A stretch of 61,328 nt of DNA, taken from a virus. The stretch lies in IMG/VR virus record IMGVR_UViG_3300045972_000344, positions 1 through 61,328 of that record; one strand, written 5' to 3'. Position numbers and translations under genes: made by a program. Below, piece after piece: positions 59,409 to 61,328 of the stretch (positions are counted from its first letter, which is position 1; every line of letters starts with the position of its first letter). The notes below the pieces were generated by a model. That model did not search any database, had not been told where the DNA came from, and saw only the letters and a list, made by a program, of their open reading frames with translations.

Positions 59409-60047
59409 ATGTCCCGTCCCGCCTCCCCCGCCCAGAAGTCCCTCATCGCCCGCCTCGTGGCCGAGCGCCCTGGCGTCCAGTTCACCGCCCCGATGGTCTC
59501 GCTGATCACCGCCGCGAACGCTGGCTCCTCCGCCTTCTCCATGCAGTCCGCCTCCTGGCTGATCGAGCAGCTTTTCGCCACCCCCAAGCCCACCGCCGCC
59601 GCCGCCCGCTCCAACGAGGCGCCTGCGGAACTCGGCTACTACCTCGTGGACGAGACCGTCTATGTGGTCGTGGCCTCCAAGACCTCCGGCAAGCACTACG
59701 CGAAGCGCATGAGCGTGGTCGATGCCCGTGGCCGCTGGGAATACGCCCACGGCATGGTCTACCATCTCGCTGGCGCCCACCGCCTCACCGTGGAAGAGGC
59801 CGCCATCCTCGGCCGCTCCCTGGGCTGCTGCATGATCTGCGGCGCCACCCTCACCGACCCCGTCAGCGTGGAGCGCGGCATCGGCCCCATCTGCGAGACC
59901 CGCGTGGCTGGCACCTACGCCCCCCGCTCCGCCTCCCGCCGCACCGCCCCCGCCATGGTCGTGGATTGCCCCGGCTGCGAGGACTGCGATGGCGAGGGTG
60001 GCACCCACCGCCAGGGCCCCGCCTACCGCGAAGCCCACGCCGTCTAA
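59409..60047 (+). CDS. DUF6011-type small protein with treble-clef-like cysteines
   Basis: The product has 212 residues. The N-terminal 60 residues are helical with a basic stretch. A strand domain follows (YYLVDETVYVVVAS). The mark of the family is CCMICGATLTDP followed by RGIGPICETRV, a four-cysteine zinc site common in phage proteins. A further CPGCEDCDGEGG motif lies near the end. A terminator-like hairpin follows. Function unknown. Confidence 0.7.
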   Translation: MSRPASPAQKSLIARLVAERPGVQFTAPMVSLITAANAGSSAFSMQSASWLIEQLFATPKPTAAAARSNEAPAELGYYLVDETVYVVVASKTSGKHYAKRMSVVDARGRWEYAHGMVYHLAGAHRLTVEEAAILGRSLGCCMICGATLTDPVSVERGIGPICETRVAGTYAPRSASRRTAPAMVVDCPGCEDCDGEGGTHRQGPAYREAHAV

Positions 60048-60056
60048 CCCAACCCT

Positions 60057-60076
60057 GGGGGCCCTTCGGGGCCCCC
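60057..60076 (+). terminator. Strong GC hairpin without a T run
   Basis: GGGGGCCC and GGGCCCCC flank a TTCG loop. The tail is C-rich with few T, so termination may be weak or factor dependent. It lies between the genes at 59409 and 60098. Confidence 0.6.
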
Positions 60077-60097
60077 TCCTCCCCGCAAGGAGCCCCC

Positions 60098-60412
60098 ATG
60101 CCCACTCCCACGATCTCCCTGGACTTCTGCCGTGCGGAACTCAACGCCCCGACCTGCGTCATCCCGAACGGGCACATGCTCCGCATCATCGGCGGTGTCC
60201 AGGCGCCCATCGGTCTAGTTTCCCCCGGTGGCGCCAGCTTGGCCTCGAAGGCGAAAATGGCCGCCTACGCCCACACCTTCGCGGCCGGGCCCCGGATGCT
60301 GGCCGCCCTGAAGGGCGCCCTTGAATACGCCGACAACGGCACCCCCCTCCCCCCCGGCTCCCTGGCTGTCGCTGAAATGCGCGCCGCCGTGGCAGCCGCT
60401 GAGAATCGATAG
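60098..60412 (+). CDS. Hypothetical protein
   Basis: The product has 104 residues. The first half is strand-rich with CRAELNAPTCVIPNG, and the second half is a pair of Ala-rich helices with AGPRMLAALKGALEYAD, a pattern common in small phage proteins of unknown role. AAGGAG precedes the ATG. It is followed by two similarly small genes. Confidence 0.6.
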   Translation: MPTPTISLDFCRAELNAPTCVIPNGHMLRIIGGVQAPIGLVSPGGASLASKAKMAAYAHTFAAGPRMLAALKGALEYADNGTPLPPGSLAVAEMRAAVAAAENR

Positions 60413-60420
60413 GATCCTCG

Positions 60421-60630
60421 ATGCCGATATTCCCAGATACCTTCCCCCGCCCGCCGTTCGTGACCGATGAGCACCTGGAATTCCTGGACGACCTCCGCGA
60501 GTCCGGCGAGACCAATATGTTCGGTGCCCGGCCCTACCTCGCAGCCGCCTTCCCGGCGCTGTCCGAGCCTGAATCCTCGAAGGCCCTCAGCTACTGGATG
60601 GCCTCCTTCTCTGAACGCCACCCCCGCTAG
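60421..60630 (+). CDS. Hypothetical small protein
   Basis: The product has 69 residues and is acidic and helical (DEHLEFLDDLRESGETNMFG), ending in ASFSERHPR. Its sequence resembles small phage proteins without a known function. It follows the previous gene by eight bases. The ribosome site is weak. Confidence 0.55.
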   Translation: MPIFPDTFPRPPFVTDEHLEFLDDLRESGETNMFGARPYLAAAFPALSEPESSKALSYWMASFSERHPR

Positions 60631-60679
60631 TCCCTTTCCCAACCCAGGGCCGCCGCGCCCACCCCGCAAGGAGCACCCC

Positions 60680-61328
60680 ATGAAGCAAGGTCTTGAACTG
60701 AACGATCTGGCCCAGACCATCGTTCGCCACGCGTCCGGCAAGGAGGATTTCATCGCCCCTTCCTCGGCCCTCCGGTTCGGCGTCAACCCCGCCAACCAGA
60801 TCACCGTCTCCCTCCCGAACGACCGTTCGTTCGACCTCACCACCCTGGCCGAGAATCAGGTCGGCGACTTCCTCGGGATCCCCCGGCGCTTCGCCCAGCG
60901 GCTCTCCACCGAGGTGCCCGAACTGCTGGCGCACAACCTGAACACCCTCGGCGGCCGTTCCGACTCCCGGCGCATGCTGCGCACCCTGGACGGCGTGGGC
61001 CGCTCCTTCCTGTCCGACTCCTACAAGCGGGTGGACAACGAGGAGGTCTTCGATGGGATCTTCCCCTCGCTCATGCGCCTCGGGGCCCAGATCGAGTCCT
61101 GCAATGTCTCGGAGGACTACCTCCATCTGCAGGCCGTCATCCACCGCATGGAGGGCGAGATCCGGGTGGGCGATGCCGTGCGCTACGGCGTGGTCATCTC
61201 TAATTCGGAAGTGGGCCGGGGCTCGCTCTCGATCCGCCCGATCCTCTATCGGCTCCGCTGCCTGAACGGCATGGTCGTGGCCGACCAGACCCGGCGCCGC
61301 GCGCACATCGGCGGCTCCTACCTCGAAA
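60680..61328 (+). CDS. DUF932-type phage/plasmid protein, partial
   Basis: The first 216 residues are present and the gene runs off the window. The sequence matches DUF932 proteins: FGVNPANQITVSLPND, VGDFLGIPRRFAQRL, FLSDSYKRVDNEEVF and YGVVISNSEVGRGSLS are all in the expected order. These proteins are common in phages and plasmids, usually near recombination and replication genes; their function is not established. AAGGAGC precedes the ATG. Confidence 0.85.
   Translation, partial: MKQGLELNDLAQTIVRHASGKEDFIAPSSALRFGVNPANQITVSLPNDRSFDLTTLAENQVGDFLGIPRRFAQRLSTEVPELLAHNLNTLGGRSDSRRMLRTLDGVGRSFLSDSYKRVDNEEVFDGIFPSLMRLGAQIESCNVSEDYLHLQAVIHRMEGEIRVGDAVRYGVVISNSEVGRGSLSIRPILYRLRCLNGMVVADQTRRRAHIGGSYLE

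Noticed and set aside
1-61328. Searched for integrase, repressor, attachment sites and insertion sequences
   Set aside because: No tyrosine or serine recombinase motif, no transposase and no terminal repeat pair was visible. The helix-turn-helix proteins are too generic to claim lysogeny.

Overview
The window is about 61 kb of a tailed, contractile-tail bacteriophage (myovirus-type Caudoviricetes) with high-GC DNA and dense coding: short gaps, many ATGA-type stop/start overlaps and strong AAGGAG-like ribosome sites. It carries phage capsid protease, scaffold, major capsid, sheath, tube, tape measure, baseplate, fibre and lysis genes. No integrase, repressor or ribosomal genes are visible. The host cannot be read from the sequence; composition only says a high-GC bacterium. 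The piece is incomplete: I see no terminase, portal or DNA polymerase, and the last gene runs off the right edge.

Layout. (1) 8-3332, leftward: DnaG-type primase, a helix-turn-helix protein and small genes, several with paired cysteines. (2) 3573-6695, rightward: small proteins, a three-cysteine Gp37/Gp68 (DUF5131) protein, a poly(A)-polymerase/CCA-enzyme-like nucleotidyltransferase, a helix-turn-helix protein and a CAT-anticodon tRNA. (3) 6799-10278, rightward: appendage or fibre-type virion genes. (4) 10217-26206, mostly leftward: very large multidomain proteins of the 'polyvalent' type (inorganic-pyrophosphatase-like domains, a SNF2-like helicase, a GNAT-like domain, a 1350-residue histidine-rich repeat protein). 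Inserted against this direction is a rightward histone-deacetylase-fold gene with its own promoter. (5) 26325-37607, rightward: prohead protease, scaffold, SPO1/Twort-like major capsid protein, then connector and baseplate genes. (6) 37604-46942, leftward: tail fibre cassettes ending with a fibre that carries a C-terminal Hint (intein-like) domain. (7) 47057-54122, rightward: sheath, tube, tail assembly chaperones, tape measure. (8) 54119-55700, leftward: lysis genes. (9) 55840-61328, rightward: Cas4/RecB-like nuclease, candidate annealing protein, RdgC-like protein, small genes and a DUF932 protein.

How it may work together. The large leftward proteins resemble polyvalent proteins, which in other phages are often packaged and injected to counter host defences. 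Here a GNAT-like acetyltransferase domain and a deacetylase with an intact-looking active site lie next to each other, so acetylation may be both added and removed during infection (inference).

Two self-complementary tetranucleotides, ACGT and GTAC, are almost absent from the whole window, while other words of the same composition are common. Codon choice is bent to avoid them. This is the strongest genome-wide signal I see and suggests long exposure to restriction systems with those specificities.
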